Source: Bathynomus jamesi
Taxonomy: Eukaryota; Arthropoda; Malacostraca; Isopoda; Cirolanidae
Assembly (NCBI GenBank): GCA_023014485.1
Contig: JAJOZX010009426.1
Coordinates: forward strand, 62,001 to 126,000
Reading direction: 5' to 3'
DNA length: 64,000 nt
Positions 10,040-20,293 of the stretch are shown here, one piece after another. Every line of letters starts with the position of its first letter. The first letter of the stretch is position 1. The translations under genes and the position numbers were made by a program. Below the pieces are notes generated by a model. The model searched no databases, had not been told where the DNA came from, and saw nothing but the letters and a program-made list of their open reading frames with translations.

Positions 10040-10080
<41 letters not shown>

Positions 10081-10169
10081 ATAAAAAGGTTTGTTGGCAG
10101 ACTATAGTCCATATGACAGATATTATTAATGCAATGAGAGTTCACACACTAAGGATAAAAATATATACA

Positions 10170-12770
10170 ATTGATTAGAAATAATACTGTAATGTCGAAG
10201 TTAAGTGGAGCTTACAGACAGACGTGTTTTCGTACCAAGAATTCCATAGCTTACAGGATAAATGGCAGGACTCATGGATAGCTTGGATAATCGGGTTGGT
10301 TGATTTTTTAATTCTTTGCATTAGACTGTATTGAGCACGCCTTGTTACCTCCGGGAAGCTCAGGACATTGCGGGTAGCGAACATTTGCGAAGCTGAGCAT
10401 CTCGGGGGGGTAATTTATGTAAGAGTCTAAAAGACCTGTTATACAACAAATTTAGGGTTTTGCCAACCTTTTTTATAATTCACCCAGAGTTGCTGTCCGT
10501 ATATATTACTGCAGAAAGTACGAAAAAGAGTGTCTTTAGCTTCACTTGTACAGACTCGAAAGTTCCTTATGGCCATATTCGCTTTAGCACACAGGCTTCG
10601 AGATTGTGTTCTTATATCCGAGTCATCACTCAAGGAGCTGGCAATAGTTTGACCCAAATACTTAAACTCTTGTACTTCCTGAATTACTTCACCATTCATT
10701 TTAAGCCTTATATCATCTGGGTGATTACAGCTTTTAGGATAAAACTGCATAACCTTAGTTTTTGTAACATTAAAAAGATCATGTTTCTGCGAATACACTT
10801 CGCAGACTTTTAGTAGCCGATCCAGACCTTTAACAGAGGGACTTATTAACACCATATTGGCATAAACTAAGTTATTTATCCTTGTGTTATCTATACAACA
10901 TCCTACTCTTGCCTCATTAAGTGAAGTAGTTAATCCGTCAATATACACATTAAATAGCATTGGGGAGAGCAAGGAGCCTTGTCTCACCCAGCAAGAGAAG
11001 CCAAAACACTCGGATAGTACATTGCCCCGACTAACGGTAAACGATTGGTGGGAATACCAAAATTTCAGTACATTTAATATGTACATGGGAACCTTCCTGT
11101 CTTGTAGTTTTTCAAATAAAATAATGTGGTTCACCCTATCATATGCCTTATTTATATCTAGGAAACAGCTATAAATAGTTGAATTACTGTCAATGTATTT
11201 AGATATTGTTTCTATAAGTACATAGATACACAGGTCAGTTGAGTGGGACCTTTTAAAACCAAACTGATTAGGAGATGTCCATAGGAAATCATTTAATCGG
11301 AGTAACAAGAGTTTTTATAGTAGTTTCGAGAAGCAGGAAGCGACAGCAATAGGCCTGTAATTTTTGCTGGACAGAATGCCTTCGTACTTATTTTTGACCA
11401 GGGGCAAGATATATACCCTCATGAACTCTGCAGGGATATAGCTATGAGCAAGAATAGTTAATAGGAGCAATGATATATGCAGACATACTACGTCATTGGC
11501 ATATTTTAAATGCACATTCGATAAATCATCTACCCCTGATGCAGAACCAGTCTTTAACTCTTTAATTAGCCTCTTTACTTCAGAAACTGATATCAAAGTA
11601 TTTTCCCTTGTTCCTCCCACAGTCGTTTCGCTGCATCCATCTTAAGATTATTTCTACTCACACTGTTAAGAATGTTAGAGTAGTGGTTTTTCCTCAGCTT
11701 TGCAATTTCATCCTTCCCCGACACCCCCCGATTGTCGGAGGGAGGACATTTTTGACACTCGTTTGATTCTTAACAAATTTCCAAAATTTGTTGTCATCGT
11801 TATTTATGCGAGCTTCACAGGCTTTTGATGTTCGAATGGACTCCTCTTCCTGTTTACATCGTCTTATGGCCGCCTTATACTGACCCCTACTTCTACACAT
11901 ATTCATGTATACTGGTCCTAATCTGGGTCTACCATAAAAGCACCACAAATCATAGGCGTCTTTCTATTCCCTCTTCAGGGGGGGGGGGACAATAAAATCA
12001 TTCCATCCAGGAATAATCTTAGTATGATAGTTGTTAGATTTAATCAGGGGGCTTTCTGCTTCTCTTAACAGGGTACTATCTTACTATAATACCTATTTAT
12101 GAGTTTACAGTGAGAATCATTTGAGCAAGGATTACTACAGGCAAGATGCAAAATTTCTAAATTATTAAAGAGGTGACTTGTTCTGTCTTTGTATTCTATT
12201 CTCTGTTGTATAATAACATTGACCAATCGACGCGATTATTCTTACCTATTGAGTTCTTGTTAAGTCCTGTTGCGCATAAATTGGTAAAGTTAATTAATAT
12301 TTCTAATGGTCTATGATCAGAAAGAAGGAAGTCATGCAGAACATGAACTCTAACAATTCGATCCTTTAGATTATTACTAGTGAGACAACAATGATCAATC
12401 CACCTGGTGGTATCACTAACGTATGTAAAATTACCACTAGTTACTCCTAATACATCTACATCACTTATACTTAAAGTGGCCGACTCGCACACATTATTCT
12501 ACAAAGAATTCCGAGTTCACATGCCCGTTAAAGTCCTCCATTATTATACAGTGAGAATATTTGGGGTTATCTGATAATTACTTAATTTTGTACAGCAAAT
12601 CAATGTATTGATCTAGATTACTGCCGTTGTTGTATGGTAAATAGCAGTTTACAAGTAATATGCAATCATTGTTCACTTGTAATTCATTCGTCAGCCGGAC
12701 TCTGTACTGAACGGGCGCATTTCCTGAGCTCTCTGATATTGCATCTACTTTTGTATATTGCTGAGAATTT
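10170..12770 (-). pseudogene. Decayed LINE (EN C-part, RT, tail)
   Basis: Reading the minus strand from 12770: endonuclease C-terminal part (VNCYLPYNN near 12650, DFNGHV near 12530, SDHRPL near 12315), an EN-RT linker (11948-11694), then RT from 11620 (YRPIAVASCFSKLL near 11345), FLDINKAYDRVNH near 11160, VRQGSLLSPMLFNVYIDGL near 10965, and a thumb to 10439. The catalytic YADD has become YANM near 10860. A C-terminal block lies at 10384-10175. Frame breaks separate each block. The N-terminal EN part is missing here and appears at 20044-20293, beyond the inserted CR1-like LINE. Clade is not assigned with confidence. Confidence 0.75.
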
Positions 12771-12933
12771 TGCTTTTGGATAGTTTTGAATTTTATATAC
12801 TTGCGTTTAAATTCACGTTGTTATAGTTAAGTAATCGAATATTAGTGGTTTTTAGCGATTTAGAAGTTTTCATAGCGTGCCGGCTTAATTTAACTTATAC
12901 ATGTGACGGTTTAAACTAATTTTTAACTCCGCG

Positions 12934-13972
12934 ATGCCGTCGCAGAAAGCGTCGTGTGTTAGGTGTAGGGCTAACCGGTGGTATTCGGAATTTAGGGATT
13001 ATAACGGCGGTCCTATGGCGATTACCGATAGATCAGTTTGTTTCTTTTGCGAGTTCATGGAGGAATTAGTTGACATAAAACGCAGTGTAGGTGAGGTAGC
13101 GGAAAGACTTGCAACGCTTGATGAGGGCAGGGGTAGGGCTACGGTTGACGGAAGCCGAACCAATACTAACGTTGAAGACGTTAGTAATTTGAAGGATGAG
13201 GTGCGTAACCTAGTTTCTAGTTTAGATAGCTTGTCGGGAAGGTTAGAAAGAGTTGAGGAAGAGGTTAAGGTTAGTCCGAGAGTAGTAGATAGCGAAAGAT
13301 TTAGAGAGGTTAAGGGTGGAGCTAGGCCGCGTACGTTAGGTGATAGGAATCCCCCCCCCCATATCGAGGTTTCGAACCCTTTCGCCCATTTGGAAAGGGA
13401 CGTGAATGAGGGGGAAACTATTTTAATTGGGGACTCTTTAGTGCGCCACATGGACAAAGAGTTCGTTGAACGGCATCCAACCAAGAGGAGGAGGGTCTGT
13501 CTCCCAGGGGCCAGGGTTGACAGAGTTAGAGACGAAGTGGATAGGATTGACGTTGCCTCCCGTCACTCAATGTTGGTGACGATGGTAGGAGGCAACGACT
13601 CGTATAGGCCCGATACGAGAGTGCCTGACCTTTTGGAGAGATATAGGGGGTTAATTAGGTCCCTGAAGGCGAGGTCAGATAGGTCTTTAGTTCTAGGTAT
13701 TACCCCTAGGCACGGGTTGGGTCTTGGAATTACGTCAAAAACAATATTTTTGAATAACAAATTAGAAGAGATTTGTGCTGAGGAAAATGTACCCTTCGTA
13801 AAGCTGTGGTCCGAATTCAGTGATCCTAGCCTTTTTATAAAAGATGGGGGTGCATTTTAATGAAATAGGTAATGCTAGGCTAGGTAGGTTAATAGACGAA
13901 AACGTGCGAAAGCTGTATAGGTCAAAGCCTTCTTTAAACGTTGTGGGTCCGGGAAACGCCAGCCCGACGTGA
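12934..13972 (+). pseudogene. CR1-like LINE ORF1 (Cys motif, coiled coil, SGNH esterase), frameshifted
   Basis: ATG at 12934 follows a TAACTCCGCG context. The N-terminus has C-x2-C pairs (CVRC; CFFC around residue 36), then a heptad-rich region likely to form a coiled coil (about residues 40-110). The C-terminal domain carries SGNH hydrolase blocks: GDSLVRHM (block I, near 13428), a Gly in LPGAR (block II, near 13503) and GGND (block III, near 13590). CR1-type ORF1 proteins are known to carry such an esterase. An extra G in the run at about 13846-13850 gives a premature stop at 13858-13860. The other frame continues with the DGxHFN block (catalytic Asp/His) to TGA at 13970-13972. As it stands, the product would lack its catalytic His. 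Confidence 0.8.
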
Positions 13973-15718
13973 TAAATAGCTTAAAACGCGGGCCCGTGGT
14001 AAAAAATAACTTAAACGTCTTTTATTGTAACGCGCGTAGTATTAGAAATGAATTTAAGGCGATAATTTATTCCGGCAACTATGATATAGTTGCTATCACT
14101 GAAACTTGGTTAAATACCGTGACTCGGGACTTGTTGGGGGAACTTGATATACCGGGTTTTAAACTCTCTACTAATGATAGGTTGCATAGGTTTGGTGGAG
14201 GCGTTTTGCTGTACATTCGTAATTCCCTTAGGGCTATCGAGGTTAAGTTAGATTTTCCGGCAGCAATTAATGCGATATGTGTTGAAGTTAGGGCGCGTAG
14301 TATTAGTTTTAATTTTGTTGTTGTTTATAGACCTCCCGTTCAACCCCTCGATACAGATGCTAGATTTTACTCACTTCTTGGTAATTTTATTGACAATCGG
14401 AATAGTATAATTGTCGGAGACTTTAACTGCCCTAATGTTAATTATGAGAATTTTACTGGTAATGAGGAGGGTTTGAGATTGGTTGAGTTTATGGACGATA
14501 ACTTTTTACGACAAATAGTTACCGAACCAACGCGCGGTGACAATATTTTAGATTTGGTGATGACGAACGGCGAGAATATAGTCGAAGGTTTAGAAGTAGG
14601 CGAGAGTTTAGGATGTAGTGATCATCAAATTCTTAGGTTTAAGTTAGCGATAAAAAACACTCAGGGTAGTAACGTAATAGAAGTCCCTGATTTTCGTAGG
14701 GCTAATTTTGATAGTTTTGCTGATAGGAGGAGAGTAGTGGACTGGGATAACTTATTTATGGGCAATGACACAAATGTGCATTGGGTGGCGTTTAAAGAAA
14801 GTTTTAGGAATATTGAAAGGGAGCTTATTCCTCGTAGGCCTAAGCGTGCTAAAAATCGTGGTAGGCCGAAGTGGTGGTGGACCAGGGAAATAGGCGAGTT
14901 CATAAACGAGCGTAATAGAGCGTATAGACTTAGTAAGCGCAATGGCACGGCAGCTAACTTTAATAGATATGTCGAGCTTAGGCGTCAGGTTAAAAGATCA
15001 GTTAGGAATGCCAAGCGTAATTTAGAGATACTTATAGCTGGGGATAGTAAACATAATACAAAAACGTTTTTTGGATACGTAAATAATCGTAAGCCGGTAA
15101 AAGATAACAGGCCCTCTAGTGGATGTTAATGGCTCTTTGGCTTCTGATGCTCAGGCGATGGCGGGTATTTTCAATAACTTTTTTGCGACAGTTTTTACCG
15201 TAGAAGACGTAAATAATGTCCCCGACGTGGACGATATCGTTCCATTTAGTAGCGAGACTATTTTGGATGAAATAACTGTTTACGAGGGTGAGATTGCGCA
15301 TTATATCGACAGGCTAAAAGTTAGCAAGGCTCCAAGCCCTGACGCTTTTTATCCCAGACATTTGAAAGACGTTATCGTACGCCCCTTAACGAAGATTTTC
15401 AATCAGTCACTCGAAACGGGGATTATTCCTGATGACTTCAAATTAGCTAACGTCACGCCTATTTTTGGAAAAGGCGACCGCACAGTACCTAGCAATTATA
15501 GGCCCATTAGCTTAACGTCAATTGTCGGTAAACTTTTGGAATCCGTAGTTAGGGATCGTATCATCGATCACTTAGAAAGTAGAGATTTGATTAATAGTAG
15601 TCAGCATGGGTTTCGACGCCATAGGTCTTGTTTAACTAATTTGTTAGAATTTTATAACGAAATAGTGCGCGAATACGATAGGCATAGAGCAGCTGACGTT
15701 ATTTATTTTAGATTTTAA
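13969..15718 (+). pseudogene. CR1-like LINE ORF2, N-terminal part: endonuclease and early RT
   Basis: From 13969 the frame encodes an apurinic-like endonuclease: NVFYCNARSIRNE, ITETWL near 14098, the GGGVLLYIR segment near 14196, VYRPP near 14325, VGDFNCPNV near 14415, and SDHQILRFKL near 14617. A one-base change near 15112-15118 shifts the frame; RT then begins (NYRPISLTSIVGKLLE near 15495, HGFRRHRSCLTNLL near 15605). The first codon is GTG overlapping the ORF1 TGA; an ancestral ATGA overlap is likely. An extra T near 15708 shifts the frame once more just before the TTAA where piggyBac sits, so the frame ends at 15718. Confidence 0.8.
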
Positions 15719-18405
15719 CACGTTGGCTCCCGAGCCTCATTTCTCGTTTTGTCCCAGGGTCCCAATACGATATCTTAATTAATTTTGATATGAGCGCCAT
15801 AATATTTTTACACTATATCATATGTGAGGCAAGGATCACATAGATAGTGTTTTTGACCCACGACCCACTTGTGGGTAATATTACATATTACAACCTAGAG
15901 TCCCACACGACCCACCCGTGGGACGTTTTTAAAATTTTAGAGATATAACTATTACATTCATACTAACTCTTGTTTCTTTCTTTTCAGGTTTCTTTTGATA
16001 ATGCTTATAAAAGAATTAGCAATATTCTAAATATAAATGCAAATTAGCAATAAAATATAAATTAGCAATACTAAATTAGTAAATTAGCATAATACTAAAT
16101 TAGCAAAACTAAATATAAATTAGCAATATTCTAAATCTAAATAAAAATAGCAAACACCATAATGAGTGCTAATCCAAGCAAAGTGCCAGTAAATCTATTT
16201 TATACTTCTAAGAAAAGAAAAACAGTTGTAGATAGTTCCAGCAGTGAAGATGAAGATGATAATCTCCAATGTGATTTGTCTTCAGAAGATTCTCTTTATG
16301 ATCCTTCTGGTACTTATAGCACCGATACAGAGATTTCTGAAGCAGAAGTTGAATCGGATTCTGAAAGTGACACTGAAAATGCAAATAATAATCAAGATGA
16401 TACTTCAGGGAATGGGTGGCACCCAGTGGATGGTTCCCTGCAACACACTTTTACATTTATCGATTCAGGTTTGGGGTCAGCTACTGTTGTCACTCCTTAT
16501 GATGCATATAAACTTATGGTAACTGATGAAATACTTGAACTGATAGTTGAGGAAACAAATCGCAATTATCACCAAAATACGACTGCTGGAAATACTAGGC
16601 TAACTAAACGGACAGACACCAACTGTGATGAAATAAAGAAGTTCTTGGGCATCATTATGTACATGGGAGTTATAAAATATCCAAAGATATCAAATTATTT
16701 GCAAAAAGATCCCTTCTTCAAAAATTCTTATATACCTCAAATAATGTCCCGAAACAGGTTTCAGGCACTGTTGCGATTTGTGCACTTTGCAAATAACCAA
16801 ACCGCTGGAACAGACCGCTTACTGAAAATTAGGAACGTTCTAGAAATCCTTGGAAAAAATTTCACTTCTGCTAATACTCCGGGTGAATACATTGCTGTTG
16901 ACGAAACAATGGTGCCATGGCGTGGACGGTTAGTTTTTCGTCAATACAATCCTGGGAAAGCAAATAAATACGGCATAAAAATTTATAAAGTATGTGATCC
17001 CCACGGTTACACATACACCAGTTGTGTCTATGCCGGGAAAAAAGGAAACATAAGACAACGAGGGCAAGCCACAGATGAACATACTCATGTAACCAAAATA
17101 GTATTAGATATCACTAAAGATTATCTGGGGGCAGGCAGGATAATAGCCACAGATAACTTCTATACGTCCATTGCTTTAGCAAAAGAATTGCTAAAACATC
17201 AAACCCACCTTGTGGGCACACTAAGATCAAATAGAAAGGGCAACCCAAAAGATGTTACAAGCGCAAGGCTCCAAAAAAGGACAAATTATTGGCAGGCAAC
17301 AAAATGGTGGAATTGTAGTGGCAAAGTGGAAGGATAGGCGTGATGTGCTAATGTTATCTACGAAACACGACCTTAGCTTCAAGGAAACAGGGCGAAGAGT
17401 GAATGATGTGGAAGTAAAGAAGCCAGAAATGATTCTCAGCTACAATGCGATGAAACAGGGAATAGATATCTCTGATCAAATGGCGAGTTACTTCACACAC
17501 CTTAGAAAAAGCATCAGATGGTATCACAAGATTGCTTTTGAATACCTGCTCAACACAGCCGTAGTAAATGCTTTAGTGATATTTCGAAAGAATAATCAAA
17601 AGGTGCAAATTGCCGGGTTTAGAAAATTCATTATTGAATCACACTGTGATGTGGACAATCAAACGCCAACAACACCGAGAGCTGTAAGAGGACGAAGCAC
17701 TAGTACCCGTCATAGCTTGAAAAGTTGCAGCGAAAGGGACAAATCGAACAGAATACGTCGTAAAAGATGTGTAGGCTGTTACAGCGAAATGAGAAAAACA
17801 ATGAGCGCAAAGGAAGCAGATACAAAAACCAAAAAAGTAAATACATATTGTGCTGCATGTGAAGGTAATCCTTCCCTTTGCCTTGAGTGTTTCAATAACA
17901 GACATTAGGAATATTGGTCAATTCAAATTTTTGGGTATTTTCTAGTGGTGTAGGTACATGTGTTTGTTTCATATCTTTTCAAAAAATCAGACATTAGGAA
18001 TATAGGTAAATTCAAATTTTGGGTATTTTCTACTGGTGTAGGCACATCTATTTTCTCCAAATATTTTCAAAAAACCCATTTTCCATGGTAAATAAAATAT
18101 TTTTCGTTCCCTTCTGTTTTGCTAATTATATTTTCTGTTTACTCAGTCTTTTATTTACCTCATTACATGGTGAAACTCGGTATGATATAAATGTGAAAAT
18201 CAAAAGAAAAACGAAAAAAAAATTATAAAATATAGAAAAAAAATGTTGTTCTAGTGTACCATAATCACATACTTAAGCAATCGTAGCGTCCCAGCTCTCA
18301 AAAGGCTCATTGAAAAGAAATAATGAGACGACACACCGGAGGGTCGTGTGGTTCTTGCATACATACCACCACGACCCTCCGGTGGGTCGTGTGGGAGCCA
18401 ACGTG
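15719..18405 (+). mobile_element. piggyBac transposon in TTAA target
   Basis: Perfect 13-base terminal inverted repeats (CACGTTGGCTCCC at 15719-15731 and its complement at 18393-18405) are flanked by TTAA at 15715-15718 and 18406-18409, the hallmark of piggyBac. Subterminal DNA on both sides holds palindromic ACGACCC/GGGTCGT repeats (about 15850-15925 and 18328-18395). The LINE reading frame lies directly on both sides, so the insertion is recent relative to the LINE. Confidence 0.92.
16162..17908 (+). pseudogene. piggyBac transposase, one frameshift
   Basis: ATG at 16162. An acidic N-terminus (residues about 15-80, many SSEDE runs) precedes the DDE core: first Asp in AVDETMVPWRGR near 16900, second Asp in ATDNFYTS near 17150, third in GIDISDQM near 17460. 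The C-terminus carries a cysteine-rich zinc domain (CVGC near 17772; CAAC and CLEC near 17855-17890), as in piggyBac transposases. A one-base length change in an A-rich run near 17270-17280 moves the frame, so the first part stops at 17337 and the second runs to 17908. All catalytic residues are retained across the two frames. A real mutation and a homopolymer sequencing error are both possible. Confidence 0.88.
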
Positions 18406-18409
18406 TTAA

Positions 18410-19464
18410 GAAGGCGTTCGATACAGTTCCGCATAGGAGACTAATTGCGAAGGTCAAAGCGCACGGTATACGCGGTCAGGTAGCTAACTGGTTAGAAGAA
18501 TGGCTTCGTGCTAGGAGACAGAGGGTCGTAGTTAAGGGTAGTGAATCGGGGTGGTTAGATGTAGGTAGCGGTGTCCCTCAGGGTTCAGTGTTAGGCCCAT
18601 TGCTATTCGTAATTTACATTAACGACATAGATGGAGGATTGACTCGTAACGTGTCAAAATTCGCGGACGATACTCAAATAGGCGGTAAGGTTGTTAACGA
18701 GGACGATAGTAATAGGCTCCAAGACGATGTAAATAGGATTATGGAGTGGACATATAAGTGGCAGATGCAATTTAACGTAGACAAATGTAAAGTTTTGCAT
18801 ATAGGTTCTCGCAACAATAATTACACGTACACGATGGATGATAGGGAGTTAGCGAGCGTTGACGAGGAAGTAGATTTAGGCGTACGCGTATCTAAGGATT
18901 TAAAGGTTAGGAACCAGTGCCTGGAGTCTTGCGCAAAAGCTAATAGGATGTTAGGCTTCTTAGCGCGTAATTCCGAATTTAATTCGAAGGATATTATATT
19001 GCCCCTTTACAAGTCCCTAGTCAGGCCTCATTTAGAATATGCCGTTCAGTTTTGGTGCCCGTATTTGCGTGAGGATATTGATAGCTTAGAAAGGGTTCAG
19101 CGTCGTGCCACGAAACTTATTCCGTCATTGCGCAACAAGCCTTATGAAGATAGGATTAAAGAGCTAGACCTGTATTCACTCGAAACTAGGAGATTAAGGG
19201 GGGAGCTTATTGAAGTTTTCAAAATCGTTAATAACATCGATAACGTAAATTTTGACATTGTTCACTTTCGATAACAGTAATACTCGCAATAACGGATTTA
19301 AGTTGCGTGGCAGACGTTTCATTACTAATATCGCTAAAAACTTCTTTACGTTTAAAGTAATTGATAAATGGAATAATCTTTCCGCGTCAGTCGTTCATTC
19401 TACCAGCGTTAATATGTTTAAGAACCGTCTTGACAGACATTTTAAAACTATTAACGTTGTTTAA
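18410..19464 (+). pseudogene. CR1-like LINE ORF2, C-terminal part: RT and tail
   Basis: Directly after the right TTAA the RT resumes with KAFDTVPHRRL near 18413, then GVPQGSVLGPLLFVIYINDI near 18570, the intact catalytic FADD near 18662, KCKVLHIGS near 18785, and RPHLEYAVQFWCPY near 19023. The frame stops at 19274 after FDIVHF; the remaining C-terminal tail (RRFITNIAKNFFTFK, DKWNNL) is in another frame to 19464. The copy at 7.6-8.6 kb has the same frame change at the same site. Confidence 0.85.
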
Positions 19465-20043
19465 AATAAAAAAAAAAACAAAGTTAGCAACAGGAGCTTT
19501 GGTGGTGGTGCTCGAGGATGAGTCTGTTGACGATGAATGCCAGCTTGTGACATGCCAGCGTGTGATGCCAGCAATAAAAAATAATAAAAATAAAAAAAAA
19601 ATAGACTAACACGAACGTAGATGTAGCTCGTAGCGTGAACTAACCCACTTTTTTTTTTCCCTTATCCTCTCCTTACTTTGCATGTCTGTAACTCTCTTTA
19701 CTTGCATGTTTGTAGTTTGCATGGTATGACAGTGAGTTAAGACTGTGTTTGCATGGTTTGTAAGCGTTCTTATTTTACTTCTTTTCATCTTTCACCCCTC
19801 TCCTATTTTCTCCGACTATTTTTCTGACTTGTCGGCAGTGGCCGGCGGATGATGATGGTGAGTCTTTTTTTCTCTTTTTCTAAATGAATGTTAACCCACG
19901 AGTGATAGGTGTTCCTCCTTACTTAACCCCTTATTCTATTCTCTTCTCTTCTCTTCTCTTCTCTTAACCCCCTACTCTTTCCTTCTCTCGGGCTAACCTT
20001 AGAGTGGATCTTAGGGTCTTTGTTAGCCTTAGCTTCTGTAGAT
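19465..20043 (+). other. 3' UTR of the CR1-like LINE
   Basis: Non-coding. It holds a conserved block (GAGGATGAGTCTGTTGACG near 19514), A-rich stretches (19565-19600), and a CTCTT tract near 19935-19965. It ends with the segment CTAACCTTAGAGTGGATC through CTTCTGTAGAT shared with the copy in mariner. Confidence 0.7.
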
Positions 20044-20293
20044 CTGTAGAATGCCTAACAACCTTACATTATCGCTTGTTAAAAATTTTGTTTTGACAAA
20101 TTTTTCCTTATTAAGAAAGCAACACCACCAAAAGGCCTACCGTACATTAATTCATCTGACAAGTCTACTGCTGATGACGCATGGTACATAGTCATCATGG
20201 ATGATAGAGAGGAATTTTAGCTCTTGCTTAGGTAGCCAGTGCTCCTGCAGGAGTATCAAATCTGCACTGTCACAGATTTTATGAACATCAACA
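20044..20293 (-). pseudogene. LINE endonuclease N-terminal fragment
   Basis: The minus strand encodes CDSADLILLQEHWLPKQ followed, after a frame change, by YGRPFGGVAFLIRKN. This is the start of an APE-type endonuclease, with the Glu of QEHW in the usual ExxW place. It lies in the same orientation as, and is complementary to, the C-terminal endonuclease part that ends near 12770. The likely reading is that both were one domain before the CR1-like LINE inserted. Its 5' side is cut at 20293 by another LINE. Confidence 0.6.

Larger units (their letters stand above)
12770..20043 (+). mobile_element. CR1-like LINE, nearly full length, split by piggyBac
   Basis: A 5' UTR (about 12770-12933), ORF1 with an SGNH esterase, ORF2 with APE endonuclease and RT, and a 3' region ending at the same place as the truncated copy at 7603-8593. 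The piggyBac at 15719-18405 interrupts it; without it the element is about 4.6 kb. Its left end abuts the C-terminal endonuclease part of a minus-strand LINE and its right end abuts the N-terminal part of a similar one, so it probably inserted there. The exact 5' edge and target duplication are not resolved. Confidence 0.8.

Noticed and set aside
18019..18228. Small hydrophobic protein inside piggyBac
   Set aside because: AT-rich 3' region of the transposon; no start context or homology and not expected in the family.
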